From the NCBI GenBank assembly GCA_902774035.1, contig CACYHA010000006.1, positions 124,001 through 188,000 of the forward strand: a DNA stretch of 64,000 bases. Direction: 5' to 3'. This DNA is from Oscillospiraceae bacterium. GTDB lineage: Bacteria; Bacillota; Clostridia; Oscillospirales; Acutalibacteraceae. The notes under the pieces are model-generated. The model had not been told where the DNA came from. It made no database searches and saw nothing but the letters and a program-made list of their open reading frames with translations. The translations under genes and the position numbers were made by a program. This document shows positions 25,426 to 33,997 of the stretch, one piece after another (within the stretch, counting starts at the first letter, position 1; each line of letters begins with the position of its first letter).

Positions 25426-26928
25426 TTAATGATAATTCGGAGAATCGCACGTACGGGAAACGGTTCCTTTCTCGTTCATAGTGCATACGAACAAAACATC
25501 CCAGCCGTATTCGTCATCAAAGTATTCAACAACCATTGGTTTACCGTTATCCATTGTAAACGTGTACTCGGTCATAGCAATTGTGGCGGGAAGGTGGCAG
25601 ACATAATCAGACGTTGTCTCATAGTAGAACTCGTCACAGTATAGCATTTCGATAATGGCTTGACGATTGAAAGCGGGATTGTCAAACAAAGGCGGCAATG
25701 CTTTGGAAGCGATCACTTTTTCAGCCAAAAGGGAATCCAATTCTTTTGTGTTAAAATACTTTTCATTTACACACTTTTTCTTAGCGTTATAAATATTTGG
25801 AAGAACCTTTAACTTAACGTTTCTGTAGATATCCATGAATTTGCGAAGGGCTTCCGGTTTTGAGAGATCGAGATTTTGGATATCCTTTTTGATGCATTGA
25901 AGTAAAATCTGGAAAAATTGCGTGCTGAGAGTAACTGCTTTGTTGGAAGTAAGCCAAAGTTCGTCATTATGATCGTCTGTTGTATCATCCGGCAAAGCTT
26001 TCAGAATCTTCCAAATGGAAGTTGCGGTTTCTTTCCCGTAACGCTTTGAAATGGCCTGCGTAATTGTTTTGAGAGATTTACCTTTTCCGACGGCATTCAT
26101 GGTTGGATAGCCTGCAAGATACACCAAAGCGTCATAGAAGCAACGATAGTAGGCGTAACTACAGTTGGTTTCAGTGTCAAATTCAATGTATGCCATTTTT
26201 TTTGTATAAATCTTTTCAATGCTACCGCCCTGAAACGTTCGTATCGGTGATACAAAACGCTCATGGAAAGTAGTTGCTCCGTCCGAGATGACCATATCGA
26301 CAAAGTAGGAAGAGAACTTCTGTTTTGACAAGCCTTCCATATCTCTCACATGGCGAATTTCGTGAGCCAATGTCTGTAAATTATAAAGGTATTCGTCGAG
26401 ACCGTCGGTAGATAAATCTAATTTGTCAGGATTCGTATAAAGAGAACGGATTATGTATCCCTTTGACGAAGGACGTGTATCTCCCACATAGTCGACTTTC
26501 TCAGCAAAAATGCGCCCTTCTTCTGTGCTGCGGTCGATCAATTTGATCTTTTGAATCAGCGGAATGACGTTGATCAGATTGTCTTTGATCAAGGCGGCGG
26601 TGGAAGGAAGGTCGGGATAAACACTTTTCCACTGTGGGTAGTTTGCAACTTCGCAAAACAGAATCTCACGAAGAAATGTCTTTGTCAGCTTGGAAAAGTC
26701 CTTTTTCTTCAGTTGTGCATTCAGTTGCTTCAGCAGGGAATTATAGGTTTTCTGGTCGAAGTTGTAGGTGTACGTCGGGATGATGACTACTGGTTCCGTC
26801 TCTGCGGCTGCGAATGTCTGAAACACGGCGCCGTCGGCAAAAGCCAGAACGGAAAAGACGGTGATCAGGCACAGCAGGAAAGCGATGGCGCGTTTTGCGG
26901 TGCGGTTGGTGCGGGTGTTTGCGTTCAT
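25426..26928 (-). CDS. Secreted putative zinc metalloprotease of unknown family
   Basis: 500 residues. The signal peptide (about 1-41) ends AFADGAVFQTFAAA. The key clue is HEIRH (His189, Glu190, His193) in a helix-like context LQTLAHEIRHVRDMEG, which fits the zincin HExxH motif. A third ligand could be Asp or Glu further on (MVISDGATTFHERFV). No other domain was recognised, and the rest is helical and lysine-rich. AAGGAGA precedes the ATG. It is less GC-rich than its neighbours and has its own promoter with a palindrome between -35 and -10. The protease role is an inference from one motif. Confidence 0.65.
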   Translation of the reverse strand: MNANTRTNRTAKRAIAFLLCLITVFSVLAFADGAVFQTFAAAETEPVVIIPTYTYNFDQKTYNSLLKQLNAQLKKKDFSKLTKTFLREILFCEVANYPQWKSVYPDLPSTAALIKDNLINVIPLIQKIKLIDRSTEEGRIFAEKVDYVGDTRPSSKGYIIRSLYTNPDKLDLSTDGLDEYLYNLQTLAHEIRHVRDMEGLSKQKFSSYFVDMVISDGATTFHERFVSPIRTFQGGSIEKIYTKKMAYIEFDTETNCSYAYYRCFYDALVYLAGYPTMNAVGKGKSLKTITQAISKRYGKETATSIWKILKALPDDTTDDHNDELWLTSNKAVTLSTQFFQILLQCIKKDIQNLDLSKPEALRKFMDIYRNVKLKVLPNIYNAKKKCVNEKYFNTKELDSLLAEKVIASKALPPLFDNPAFNRQAIIEMLYCDEFYYETTSDYVCHLPATIAMTEYTFTMDNGKPMVVEYFDDEYGWDVLFVCTMNEKGTVSRTCDSPNYH

Positions 26929-27000
26929 TTTTTTCGTCTCCTTTTGGTTTTGATATCATTCTGCCAAAGCGCCGAGCTCGACAGAATGATTCCATAAAAA

Positions 27001-27029
27001 AAAATATCACATGTTGTGATAATTGTCAA
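27001..27029 (-). promoter_or_regulatory. Promoter with embedded palindrome for the 26928 gene
   Basis: On the minus strand, TTGACA (27029-27024), 17-bp spacer, TATTTT (27006-27001). The spacer holds TATCACA-TGT-TGTGATA (27005-27021), a perfect 7-bp dyad positioned where a bound repressor would block polymerase. Confidence 0.65.
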
Positions 27030-27130
27030 GAAAAGCATAGGATATATTTGTATAATTCGAAAAAAGTTCATGTGCCCTGAACGGAGTTGGCAATTATCTG
27101 AATAGTCGGAAAAACACTTGTTGCAAGGTA

Positions 27131-27175
27131 AAAGCAGCAGACACGTCACTTTGTCTGCTGCTTTGTTCTTTTTAT
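27131..27175. terminator. Bidirectional hairpin terminator after serA
   Basis: AAAGCAGCAGACA at 27131-27143 pairs perfectly with TGTCTGCTGCTTT at 27152-27164. T-rich runs follow on both strands (TTCTTTTTATT on plus). Its likely user is the serC-serA operon on the minus strand. Confidence 0.78.
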
Positions 27176-27177
27176 TC

Positions 27178-27226
27178 GATCTAGCATCCAGCATCTAGTA
27201 TCTAGCATCTAGAATCCGGCATCCAG
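27178..27226. repeat. 7/8-bp tandem repeat at serA 3' end
   Basis: About six degenerate units of the type CTAGCATC/CAGCATCT run up to the serA stop codon. Confidence 0.7.
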
Positions 27227-28384
27227 TCAAACCATTCTCACGCGGATGACGCCCTCGATCTCCTTGACCTTCGCAAGGGTCGCCTCGCCGGGCACGTCGG
27301 CCAGATCGAGCAGGGTGTAGGCGTAGTTGCCTTTGGAGCGGTTCGTCTGGCTTTCAATGTTGTTGCCGTGGAAGGCAGCGTTGATGTTGGACAGCATGCC
27401 GGTGATGTTGCGGTGGAGCACACAGATGCGGGCTTTGCCGCTCTTGGGCATGGACACGTCGGGGAAGTTGACGGAGTGCTTGATGTTGCCGTTGCGCAGA
27501 TAGTCGCGCAGCTCCTTGGCGGCCATGACCGCGCAGTTCTCTTCGCTTTCCGGGGTGGAGGCGCCGAGGTGGGGAATGGCGATGACGTTTTCCACGTCGA
27601 GCATCTCGTCGTCGGGGAAGTCGACCACATAGGTGGCGACTTTGCCGGTGGCGAGGGCGGCTTTCATGTCGCCGTTGTGGACGAGACCGCCGCGGGCAAA
27701 GTTCATGATGCGTACGCCGTCTTTCATCTGGGCAAGGGTCTCGGCGCACACCATGTTCTTTGTGCCGTCGGTCAGCGGCAGATGCAGGGTAATATAGTCG
27801 CACTTGGCAAAGATCTGGTTGATCTTCGTGACATTGTGGACCGTCGGAGACAGGCGCCACGCGGCGTCCACGGAAAGGTAGGGGTCGTAGCCGTAAACTT
27901 CCATCTCCAGCTTTTCGGCGGCGTTGGCAACGAGGGCGCCGATCGCGCCGAGGCCGATCACGCCGAGCTTCTTGCCCTTGATCTCGCCGCCGGCAAAGGC
28001 GCTCTTGCCTTTTTCAACGAGCTTGCCCACCTGGTCGCCTTCGCCCTTGAGGGTCTTGGCCCATTCGATGGCGGGGATGACTTTGCGCGAGGAGATCAGC
28101 AGACCGGCGAGGACGAGTTCCTTCACGGCGTTGGCGTTGGCGCCGGGCGTGTTGAAGACCACGATGCCGTGTTCGCTGCACTGTTCCAGCGGAATGTTGT
28201 TGACGCCGGCGCCGGCGCGGGCAACGGCCAGCAGGTTTTCCGGCAGGATCATGTCGTGCATGGAAGCGGAGCGGACGATCACGCCGTGGGGGTTCTTAAT
28301 GTCGGAACCGATGTTGAAGTTTTCCGGCTCGAGCCGCTCCAGGCCGAGGGGAGAGATTTTGTTGAGCGTTAAAATATCAAACAT
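27227..28384 (-). CDS. serA: D-3-phosphoglycerate dehydrogenase
   Basis: 385 residues. It catalyses the first step of serine synthesis from 3-phosphoglycerate. The substrate domain has HGVIVRSASMHD, the NAD domain GLGAIGALVANAA with the acidic residue after YGYD, the catalytic Arg lies in NFARGGLV and the His in IPHLGAST. The last 75 residues form a single ACT domain (ARICVLHRNITGMLSNI), the possible site of serine feedback. It lacks the intervening domain of longer SerA forms. AAAGAGGT precedes the ATG. It follows serC by 13 bases. Confidence 0.95.
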   Translation of the reverse strand: MFDILTLNKISPLGLERLEPENFNIGSDIKNPHGVIVRSASMHDMILPENLLAVARAGAGVNNIPLEQCSEHGIVVFNTPGANANAVKELVLAGLLISSRKVIPAIEWAKTLKGEGDQVGKLVEKGKSAFAGGEIKGKKLGVIGLGAIGALVANAAEKLEMEVYGYDPYLSVDAAWRLSPTVHNVTKINQIFAKCDYITLHLPLTDGTKNMVCAETLAQMKDGVRIMNFARGGLVHNGDMKAALATGKVATYVVDFPDDEMLDVENVIAIPHLGASTPESEENCAVMAAKELRDYLRNGNIKHSVNFPDVSMPKSGKARICVLHRNITGMLSNINAAFHGNNIESQTNRSKGNYAYTLLDLADVPGEATLAKVKEIEGVIRVRMV

Positions 28385-28397
28385 GGGGTTTACCTCT

Positions 28398-29486
28398 TTA
28401 TTTCAGATTTGCCGCCTCGAAAGCTTTCATAAAGGCCACGAGCTTTTCCACGCCTTCGACCGGCATGGCGTTGTAGCAGGAAGCACGCATGCCGCCCACG
28501 GTGCGGTGGCCCTTGAGATTCACAAAGCCGGCTTCCGTGGCCTCTTTGACGAATTTTGCGTCAAGGTCGGCGTCGCCCGTGACGAAGGGGATGTTCATGA
28601 GGGAACGGTCCTCGGGGACGACGGTACCGCGGAAGAGCTTGGAGTGATCGAGAAAATCATAAAGCAGGGCAGCTTTTTTCTCGTTGATCTTTTTCATGTT
28701 CTCAAGTCCGCCGATCTCGTTCTTGATCCATTCCAGCACGAGCTTGCAGATGTAGATCGTGTAGCAGGGCGGGGTATTGAACATGGAGCCGTTGTCGGCG
28801 TGCGTCTGATAGTTGAACATGGTCGGCGTGATGTCCATGGCGTTGCCGATGAGGTCTTCACGGATGATGACCACGGTCAGGCCTGCGGGCGCCATGTTCT
28901 TCTGGGCGCCGGCGTAGAGCAAACCGAATCTGCTGACGTCGATCGGCTCGGAGAGGGCGCAGGAGGAAATGTCGGCGACGAGGGGCACATTGCCGGTCTC
29001 GGGCAGGGTGTGGTACTTTGTGCCGTAGATCGTGTTGTTCATGCAGATGTGAAAATAGTCCGCATCGGGGGTAAAGGTCGCCGGGTCAAGCTTCGGAATG
29101 TAGGAAAAAGTCTTGTCGGCGGAGGAGGCGACCACATGGGCGTCGCCGTAGCGGGCGGCTTCCTTATAAGCCTTGTTGGCCCACTGGCCGGTGATCACAT
29201 AGTCGGCCTTGTGGTTTTTGTTCATCAGGTTCAGGGGCACCATCGCGAACTGCGAGGACGCGCCGCCCTGCAAAAAGAGCACCTTGTAGTTGTCGGGGAT
29301 GTTCATCACTTCTCGCAGCAGCGCTTCCGCCTCTTTGATGATCGCGTCATACGTTTTGGAACGATGGGACATCTCCATCACGGACTGGCCGCTGCCCTTG
29401 TAATCGAGCATTTCGGCCGCTGCCGTTTTGAGCACCTGTTCCGGCAGCATGGAGGGGCCTGCGGAAAAATTGTAAACTCTTGCCAT
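28398..29486 (-). CDS. serC: Phosphoserine aminotransferase
   Basis: 362 residues from the ATG at 29486 (AGGAGG eight bases upstream). It converts 3-phosphohydroxypyruvate to phosphoserine with glutamate as donor, and needs PLP. It starts ARVYNFSAGPSMLP, the SerC signature. The PLP lysine lies in YAGAQKNMAPAG (about residue 200). GHRTVGGMRASCYNAMP is the C-terminal phosphate-binding block. It heads the serC-serA operon; phosphoserine phosphatase is not beside it. Confidence 0.96.
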   Translation of the reverse strand: MARVYNFSAGPSMLPEQVLKTAAAEMLDYKGSGQSVMEMSHRSKTYDAIIKEAEALLREVMNIPDNYKVLFLQGGASSQFAMVPLNLMNKNHKADYVITGQWANKAYKEAARYGDAHVVASSADKTFSYIPKLDPATFTPDADYFHICMNNTIYGTKYHTLPETGNVPLVADISSCALSEPIDVSRFGLLYAGAQKNMAPAGLTVVIIREDLIGNAMDITPTMFNYQTHADNGSMFNTPPCYTIYICKLVLEWIKNEIGGLENMKKINEKKAALLYDFLDHSKLFRGTVVPEDRSLMNIPFVTGDADLDAKFVKEATEAGFVNLKGHRTVGGMRASCYNAMPVEGVEKLVAFMKAFEAANLK

Positions 29487-29548
29487 AAGATAACCTCCTG
29501 TCGGCCGCATTAGAGCCGAACGATCAGAATAATTTACAGACTTTGACC

Positions 29549-29577
29549 ATTTTACTCTGAAAAAAGGGAAAAGTCAA
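29549..29577 (-). promoter_or_regulatory. Sigma-A promoter of serC-serA
   Basis: On the minus strand, TTGACT (29577-29572), 17-bp spacer, TAAAAT (29554-29549). No T-box or other known riboswitch signature was seen in the leader. Confidence 0.78.
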
Positions 29578-29594
29578 TCATTGTTTTTGACGAA

Positions 29595-29627
29595 TTGCAT
29601 AAGAAAAAGGGGCTTTTTTTTATGCAA
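29595..29627. repeat. AT-rich inverted repeat upstream of serC promoter
   Basis: TTGCATAAGAAAAA at 29595-29608 pairs with TTTTTTTTATGCAA at 29614-29627 (one wobble). On the plus strand it would resemble a weak terminator without an upstream gene. Confidence 0.5.
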
Positions 29628-29703
29628 GTAACCGCGAGGCGGCGTAAGAAAATCTTCATTTTTGTTTTATCTACATTTTAGGTTCTTTCGCTATACTTTG
29701 ATT

Positions 29704-29768
29704 GTGCAATGAGAGCAGTCGGTGTTTTTTCCGATTTTTTCGCCGGCTCTCAACAAAACTCATTGCAC
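29704..29768. repeat. Inverted repeat with inner stem, unknown role
   Basis: GTGCAATGAG at 29704-29713 pairs perfectly with CTCATTGCAC at 29759-29768, and an alternative inner pairing GAGAGC/GCTCTC exists. A TATACT box lies just before it (about 29692), so a short plus-strand RNA is possible. It is followed by a hairpin at 29792-29815 and then by cloverleaf copy B. Confidence 0.4.
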
Positions 29769-29791
29769 TCCCTCTCCTTTCAAATAAGGAT

Positions 29792-29815
29792 CAGCGCCCC
29801 GGAAACGGGGCGCTG
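29792..29815. repeat. GC-rich hairpin upstream of cloverleaf copy B
   Basis: CAGCGCCCC at 29792-29800 pairs with GGGGCGCTG at 29807-29815. Confidence 0.6.
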
Positions 29816-29838
29816 GTTCGTTTTCGGCGGCCGTTTTC

Positions 29839-29982
29839 CGCGCTGCTGCGCAGCGCGCAGGGGCGGCGGCGGAACCGCGCGGCATTTGCCGCGCGAAAAA
29901 CGAAGCGTGCTTCGTTTTTGCCCTGTGCAATCGCACAGGGCGTTCCGCCGCCGCCTGTTCCGCGCAGCAAAGCTGCGCGGAA
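29839..29982. repeat. Cloverleaf inverted-repeat element, copy B
   Basis: The core is 29862-29955: a 14-bp outer stem (29862-29875 with 29942-29955) around hairpins 29876-29895, 29896-29919 and 29920-29941, with no unpaired junction bases. Flanking hairpins are CGCGCTGC at 29839-29846 with 29850-29857, and TTCCGCGCAGC at 29958-29968 with 29972-29982. The outer stem equals copy A, while the loop bases and some stem pairs differ. It lies in the serC-methyltransferase gap, 21 bases from the methyltransferase stop. Confidence 0.85.
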
Positions 29983-30003
29983 AGCGCGCACGCGCATTGC
30001 AGC

Positions 30004-30819
30004 TCAGAATCCGTACCGCAGCAGCACAAAGTCGATCTCCGTTTCCAGCGTTTCCAGCCGGTCGAGCTTTGTAAGATCGCTCTGCGACGTGCGGTAGGCG
30101 TAGGGCGTCATGGAAAACAGTGCGCGGATGTCTTCTGCGCTTTGCAGACGGATCGTCTTTTTTACGCGAGTACGCTCCAGCAATCGCAGCCTGCCGCCGT
30201 CAGGCGCCTGCTCGTCGTTGCGGTAGGGCGTGTCATAGACCGCCGCTTTCAGGGAAAACAGGTGGTCGCGGCCGGGGATCACGGAAATCAGCGCGCCGTC
30301 TTTTTTCAGCACACGGGCAAACTCCGGCGCGTGGAACGGTGCAAACAGGTGCATGGCGAAGTCGACGGAAGCGTCCGGCAGGGGGATCGCCGCGAGGTTT
30401 GCCACAAAAAACAGGGCGTTCGGGATCTTCCGCTTCGCCGCGAGGCGCACCATCTCTTTCGAAAGATCAAAGCCGAACAGACGGCAGGGCTTTGCCGCGG
30501 CGACACACTGCGCGTAGTGGCCTTCGCCGCAGCAGATGTCCAGAACGGTCGGCGCGTCGCCGGTCAGGGCTGCGGCCTGCCGCGCGACCTCCCGGGCAAG
30601 CGCGTCAAAATAGCCGCGCTCCAAAAAGGCGTGCCGCGCACGCGCCATGGCGCGGCTGTCGCCGGTGCGCTCGCCGCTTTTGTGCTGCCCGGTCAAAAGG
30701 TTGACATAGCCCTCTTTCGCAAGGTCAAAGCTGTGCCGGTTTTCGCATTGCAGGGCGCCGCCGAAAGGCTGCAGCGGCGCTTTGCAGACCGGACAAACCG
30801 GAAAAAACTGCGTGTTCAA
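30004..30819 (-). CDS. rlmA: RlmA-like 23S rRNA guanine-N1 methyltransferase
   Basis: 271 residues from a TTG at 30819, which has AAAGGAGAGG close upstream; no ATG gives the right N-terminus. It opens with a zinc ribbon (CPVCKAPL, then CENRHSFD) and the RlmA block DLAKEGYVNLLTGQ. The SAM site follows (VLDICCGEGHYAQ), then LFGFDLSKEMVRLA. RlmA enzymes methylate G745 or G748 in the exit tunnel of 23S rRNA and can influence macrolide/tylosin sensitivity. Which position is modified cannot be told here. Confidence 0.85.
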   Translation of the reverse strand: MNTQFFPVCPVCKAPLQPFGGALQCENRHSFDLAKEGYVNLLTGQHKSGERTGDSRAMARARHAFLERGYFDALAREVARQAAALTGDAPTVLDICCGEGHYAQCVAAAKPCRLFGFDLSKEMVRLAAKRKIPNALFFVANLAAIPLPDASVDFAMHLFAPFHAPEFARVLKKDGALISVIPGRDHLFSLKAAVYDTPYRNDEQAPDGGRLRLLERTRVKKTIRLQSAEDIRALFSMTPYAYRTSQSDLTKLDRLETLETEIDFVLLRYGF

Positions 30820-30901
30820 CTTTTCCTCTCCTTTTTCTTGCAATCTTCGACATTTTATGATAGTATAACGAAAGAACGCCGTTTCGTCAAGGAGGATCGC
30901 C

Positions 30902-31396
30902 ATGGCAAAGGAAAAAGCACAAAAAACCAACGCGATGCGCATCCTTGATCGGGCGGGTGTGCCGTACCGGGTCAATTACTACGACTGCGGCGAGTTCATC
31001 GACGGCGTCCATGTCGCCGACCTGCTCGGCCAGCCCTACGACTGCACGTTCAAGACTCTGGTGGCAACCGGCAAGAGCGGCGCATACTATGTTTTTGTAA
31101 TCCCCGTGGCCGAAACGCTCGACTTGAAAAAAGCGGCGAAGGCTGTGGGCGAAAAAAGCGTGGAGCTGCTGCACGTTAAGGACATCCGTGCCGTAACGGG
31201 CTACATCCGCGGCGGCTGTACTCCGATCGGTATGAAAAAACAGTATCCCACGGTGATCCACGGTTCGGTTCTCGGCTTTGATGAGATCATCCTCAGCGGC
31301 GGCTGCCTCGGTGCGCAGATCTTTCTTGCGCCCGCCGATCTCGTGAAGGTGACAGGAGCGAAGGTGGAAGACATTTTAACGGAGCGTGGAGAATGA
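30902..31396 (+). CDS. ybaK: Cys-tRNA(Pro)/Cys-tRNA(Cys) deacylase YbaK
   Basis: 164 residues of the YbaK/EbsC editing family. NAMRILDRAGVPYRV is the family N-terminus, KTLVATGKSG holds the catalytic Lys region, and GYIRGGCTPIGMKK is the substrate-loop block. It hydrolyses Cys mischarged onto tRNA(Pro) in trans. AGGAGG-type sequence lies 6-10 bases before the ATG at 30902. Its stop overlaps the start of the CotH-type lipoprotein gene (ATGA), so the two are cotranscribed although functionally unrelated. Confidence 0.92.
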   Translation: MAKEKAQKTNAMRILDRAGVPYRVNYYDCGEFIDGVHVADLLGQPYDCTFKTLVATGKSGAYYVFVIPVAETLDLKKAAKAVGEKSVELLHVKDIRAVTGYIRGGCTPIGMKKQYPTVIHGSVLGFDEIILSGGCLGAQIFLAPADLVKVTGAKVEDILTERGE

Positions 31397-33894
31397 AGAA
31401 CACAGAACGAAAGAAGAAAACGTCGGCGCTTGTGTGTCTGCTGCTGATGGCGGCAGTGCTTTTGTGCGCCTGCGGCGGCGAACCGGCGCAGCAGACCGCC
31501 TTCGAAGAGCCGACGACGGAAACGACCGCCGCACCGACGACCGAAGCGCCCCTGGCGGAGCTTCGCATCAACGAATACGCGACGGGAAAAACGCAGACGC
31601 TGCTTTCCGACAGCGGCGAGTTCGTGGGCTGGGTCGAGCTGTATAATCCGACGGACGCTGCCGTTTCCCTCAAGGGCTTCGCGCTTTCCGACAAGCCGAA
31701 CAAAAAGACCAAGTGGCGCTTTCCCGATGTGACGCTCGACGCGGGCGGCTACCTCGTGGTTTATCTTTCCGGCGAGGAACGCGCCTTTGACGGCACGGGA
31801 GAGCTGCACGCCGATTTCAAGCTCAACGGCAAAGAGGAAGGCCTGTTTCTCTTCGACGATCACGGCCGCACCGTTGATAGCTGCAAGGTCTACGACCTGT
31901 TTTCCAACCTGACCTGCGGCCGCAAAAAGGACGGCGCCTTCGCTTTCTTCCCGACGGCGACGCCCGGCAAGCCGAACACCGCGCCTCCCTTTGATTCCGT
32001 CGACAGCGCCGCGCGCACCGCAAACAAGGATCTGGTGATCTCCGAGGTCGCGCCGGTCAACACCTCGGTCGCTTCTCCCGGCGGCGTGACCTGCGATTAC
32101 ATCGAACTCTACAACACCTCTGACCGGGCGATTCCTTTAAACGCATATCAGCTCTCCGACAGTAAAAACGCGGAGAGCTTTCTGCCTTTGCCGGAGAAAA
32201 CGCTTGCGCCCGGCGCCTACGCCGTCGTCTGGTGTACCGAAAAAACGAACGCAGGCGGCATCGCGCTCGACCTCGGGCTGAAGCGGTACGGCGAAACGGT
32301 CTATCTCAAGCAAAAGGGCGGCGCCGTGGTGGATGCGCTTTCCTACGGCCGCCTGAGCGCCGGCTACTGCTGCGGGCGCGACCTTGCCGGCAGCGCCGAT
32401 CCTGTCTATTACGCCGACCTCACGCCCGGAAAAGCGAATCCCGAGCGGCGGCTTTCCGCCATGGTGCCCGATCCGGTGATCTCCCGCGACAGCGGCTATG
32501 TAAAAAACGGGACACAGATCGAGATCACGTGTGCTTCGCCGGTCTATTACACCCTCGACGGCAGTGTGCCTACAACGAAGAGCACGCCCTACGCCGGCAG
32601 CATCACCGTGAACGGCACAACGACCCTGCGCGCGCGTGCCATCGCGCCCGGAGCCGTGCCGAGCGAAGTTGTGACCAAAACCTTCCTTGTGGAAGAAAAG
32701 CACGATCTGCCTGTGGTCTGCCTTTCCACCGACGCGGACGGCCTGTTCAGCGAAAGCCGCGGCATTCTCGCCACCGGCAGCGGCGCTTCTCCGGAGTTTC
32801 CCCATGTCGGCGCGAATTACTGGCAGGACTGGGAACGCCCCGTTCACTTTGAATATCTCAGCGCCGAGGGCGAACCGGTCGTCGCCTTCAACGGCGGCAC
32901 AAAGGTCTTCGGCCAATACAGCCGTGCGCTGGAACAAAAAAGCCTCGCGATCTATCTGCGTGACAAATACGGCCCGGGCGAGATCTGCTGCCCCTTCTTC
33001 AAAGACGGGGCGGTCAATGTCTTTTCCTCCCTCGTTCTGCGCAACAGCGGCCAGGATTTCTCCTCCGCCCACCTGCGCGACGCTTTCTGCGCCATGGTGA
33101 TGAAGGGACAGGTGGATGTGGACTTTATGGACTATCAGCCCGTGGCGGTCTATATCAACGGCGAATATTTCGGTCTCTACGATCTGCGTGAAAAGATCAA
33201 CGGCGATTATCTGGAAAACCATCACGGGATCGACAAAAACAACACCGACCTCATCAAAGGCAACCGGATCGTGCAGCTCGGCTCGCTTGACCGCCACACC
33301 GCCCTGCTGGACTATGTGAAGACCCACGATCTGCGCGACGACGCTGTTTACAAGCGCGTGTGCAAGCGGGTGGATATCGACAATCTGATCCAATACTGGA
33401 TGTGTGAATCCTTTTTCTGCAACACCGACACGGGCAACATCCGCTTTTACTGCGAGAAAACCCCCGGGTCAAAATGGCGGTGGATCTTTTTCGATGTGGA
33501 CTGGGCGCTGTTCCCCTCCACCTATCAGATCAATTCGATCCGGCGCTATCTGAATCCGGCCGGCCACGGCGTGGGCCACGGCTTTCACACCACGCTGATG
33601 GTGAACCTGATGAAGAACGCCTCCTTCCGTGCGCGGGTGCTGAAAACGCACAAAAAACACCTGGCGACCACCTTCGACAAGGACCGGCTGCTGGAGATCT
33701 TTGACCGCATGGTCGCCGAGATCGAGCCGGAGATGCACCGCCACACCGCCCGCTGGAGCAGCATCAGCTACGAACGCTGGCAAAGCAGCGTCAAGCAGCT
33801 TCGCGCCATCGTGGAGCAGATGCCCGCCCTGTTCAGGGAAAAGATGAAGACCGGCTTTTCGATGACGCAGGCGGAGATCGAGGCGTATCTCTAA
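31393..33894 (+). CDS. CotH-kinase-fold lipoprotein with lamin-tail domains
   Basis: 833 residues. The signal peptide ends in LLCAC (lipid Cys27), followed by a Thr/Glu-rich linker. Two lamin-tail-like (LTD) domains follow (about 55-160 with INEYATGKTQ...WVELYNPTDA; about 208-330 with ISEVAPVNTS...YIELYNTSD). Then comes a chitobiase/FN3-like module (about 355-435, YYTLDGSVPTTKSTPY) and a CotH domain (about 470-800) with SLVLRNSGQDFS, YINGEYFGLYDLREKIN, NTDTGNIRFY and WIFFDVDWALF. CotH proteins are atypical kinases; secreted forms with LTD modules are common in Clostridia and need not be spore-coat proteins. The gene overlaps ybaK by four bases. Confidence 0.9.
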   Translation: MKNTERKKKTSALVCLLLMAAVLLCACGGEPAQQTAFEEPTTETTAAPTTEAPLAELRINEYATGKTQTLLSDSGEFVGWVELYNPTDAAVSLKGFALSDKPNKKTKWRFPDVTLDAGGYLVVYLSGEERAFDGTGELHADFKLNGKEEGLFLFDDHGRTVDSCKVYDLFSNLTCGRKKDGAFAFFPTATPGKPNTAPPFDSVDSAARTANKDLVISEVAPVNTSVASPGGVTCDYIELYNTSDRAIPLNAYQLSDSKNAESFLPLPEKTLAPGAYAVVWCTEKTNAGGIALDLGLKRYGETVYLKQKGGAVVDALSYGRLSAGYCCGRDLAGSADPVYYADLTPGKANPERRLSAMVPDPVISRDSGYVKNGTQIEITCASPVYYTLDGSVPTTKSTPYAGSITVNGTTTLRARAIAPGAVPSEVVTKTFLVEEKHDLPVVCLSTDADGLFSESRGILATGSGASPEFPHVGANYWQDWERPVHFEYLSAEGEPVVAFNGGTKVFGQYSRALEQKSLAIYLRDKYGPGEICCPFFKDGAVNVFSSLVLRNSGQDFSSAHLRDAFCAMVMKGQVDVDFMDYQPVAVYINGEYFGLYDLREKINGDYLENHHGIDKNNTDLIKGNRIVQLGSLDRHTALLDYVKTHDLRDDAVYKRVCKRVDIDNLIQYWMCESFFCNTDTGNIRFYCEKTPGSKWRWIFFDVDWALFPSTYQINSIRRYLNPAGHGVGHGFHTTLMVNLMKNASFRARVLKTHKKHLATTFDKDRLLEIFDRMVAEIEPEMHRHTARWSSISYERWQSSVKQLRAIVEQMPALFREKMKTGFSMTQAEIEAYL

Positions 33895-33895
33895 G

Positions 33896-33937
33896 AGCGG
33901 TTAGCGGTTAGTGAATCAGCGATTACTTCGCAGTTAG
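33896..33937. repeat. 7-bp tandem repeat after the CotH-type gene
   Basis: Degenerate AGCGGTT/AGCGATT units begin at the stop codon and end at the terminator. Confidence 0.55.
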
Positions 33938-33938
33938 A

Positions 33939-33975
33939 AACCCCCGCTGTGGATATTGCATCCGCAGCGGGGGTT
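33939..33975. terminator. Bidirectional terminator between cotH-like gene and fba
   Basis: AACCCCCGCTG at 33939-33949 pairs with CAGCGGGGGTT at 33965-33975, extended by an inner TGGAT/ATCCG pairing. TTATTTTGATT follows on the plus strand. Confidence 0.8.
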
Positions 33976-33997
33976 CATTGTTATTTTGATTGGGCGA

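Noticed and set aside
29487-29760. T-box or serine riboswitch in the serC leader
   Set aside because: The promoter lies only about 60 bases from the start codon, and the T-box core (AGGGTGGNACCGCG) is absent on the minus strand.
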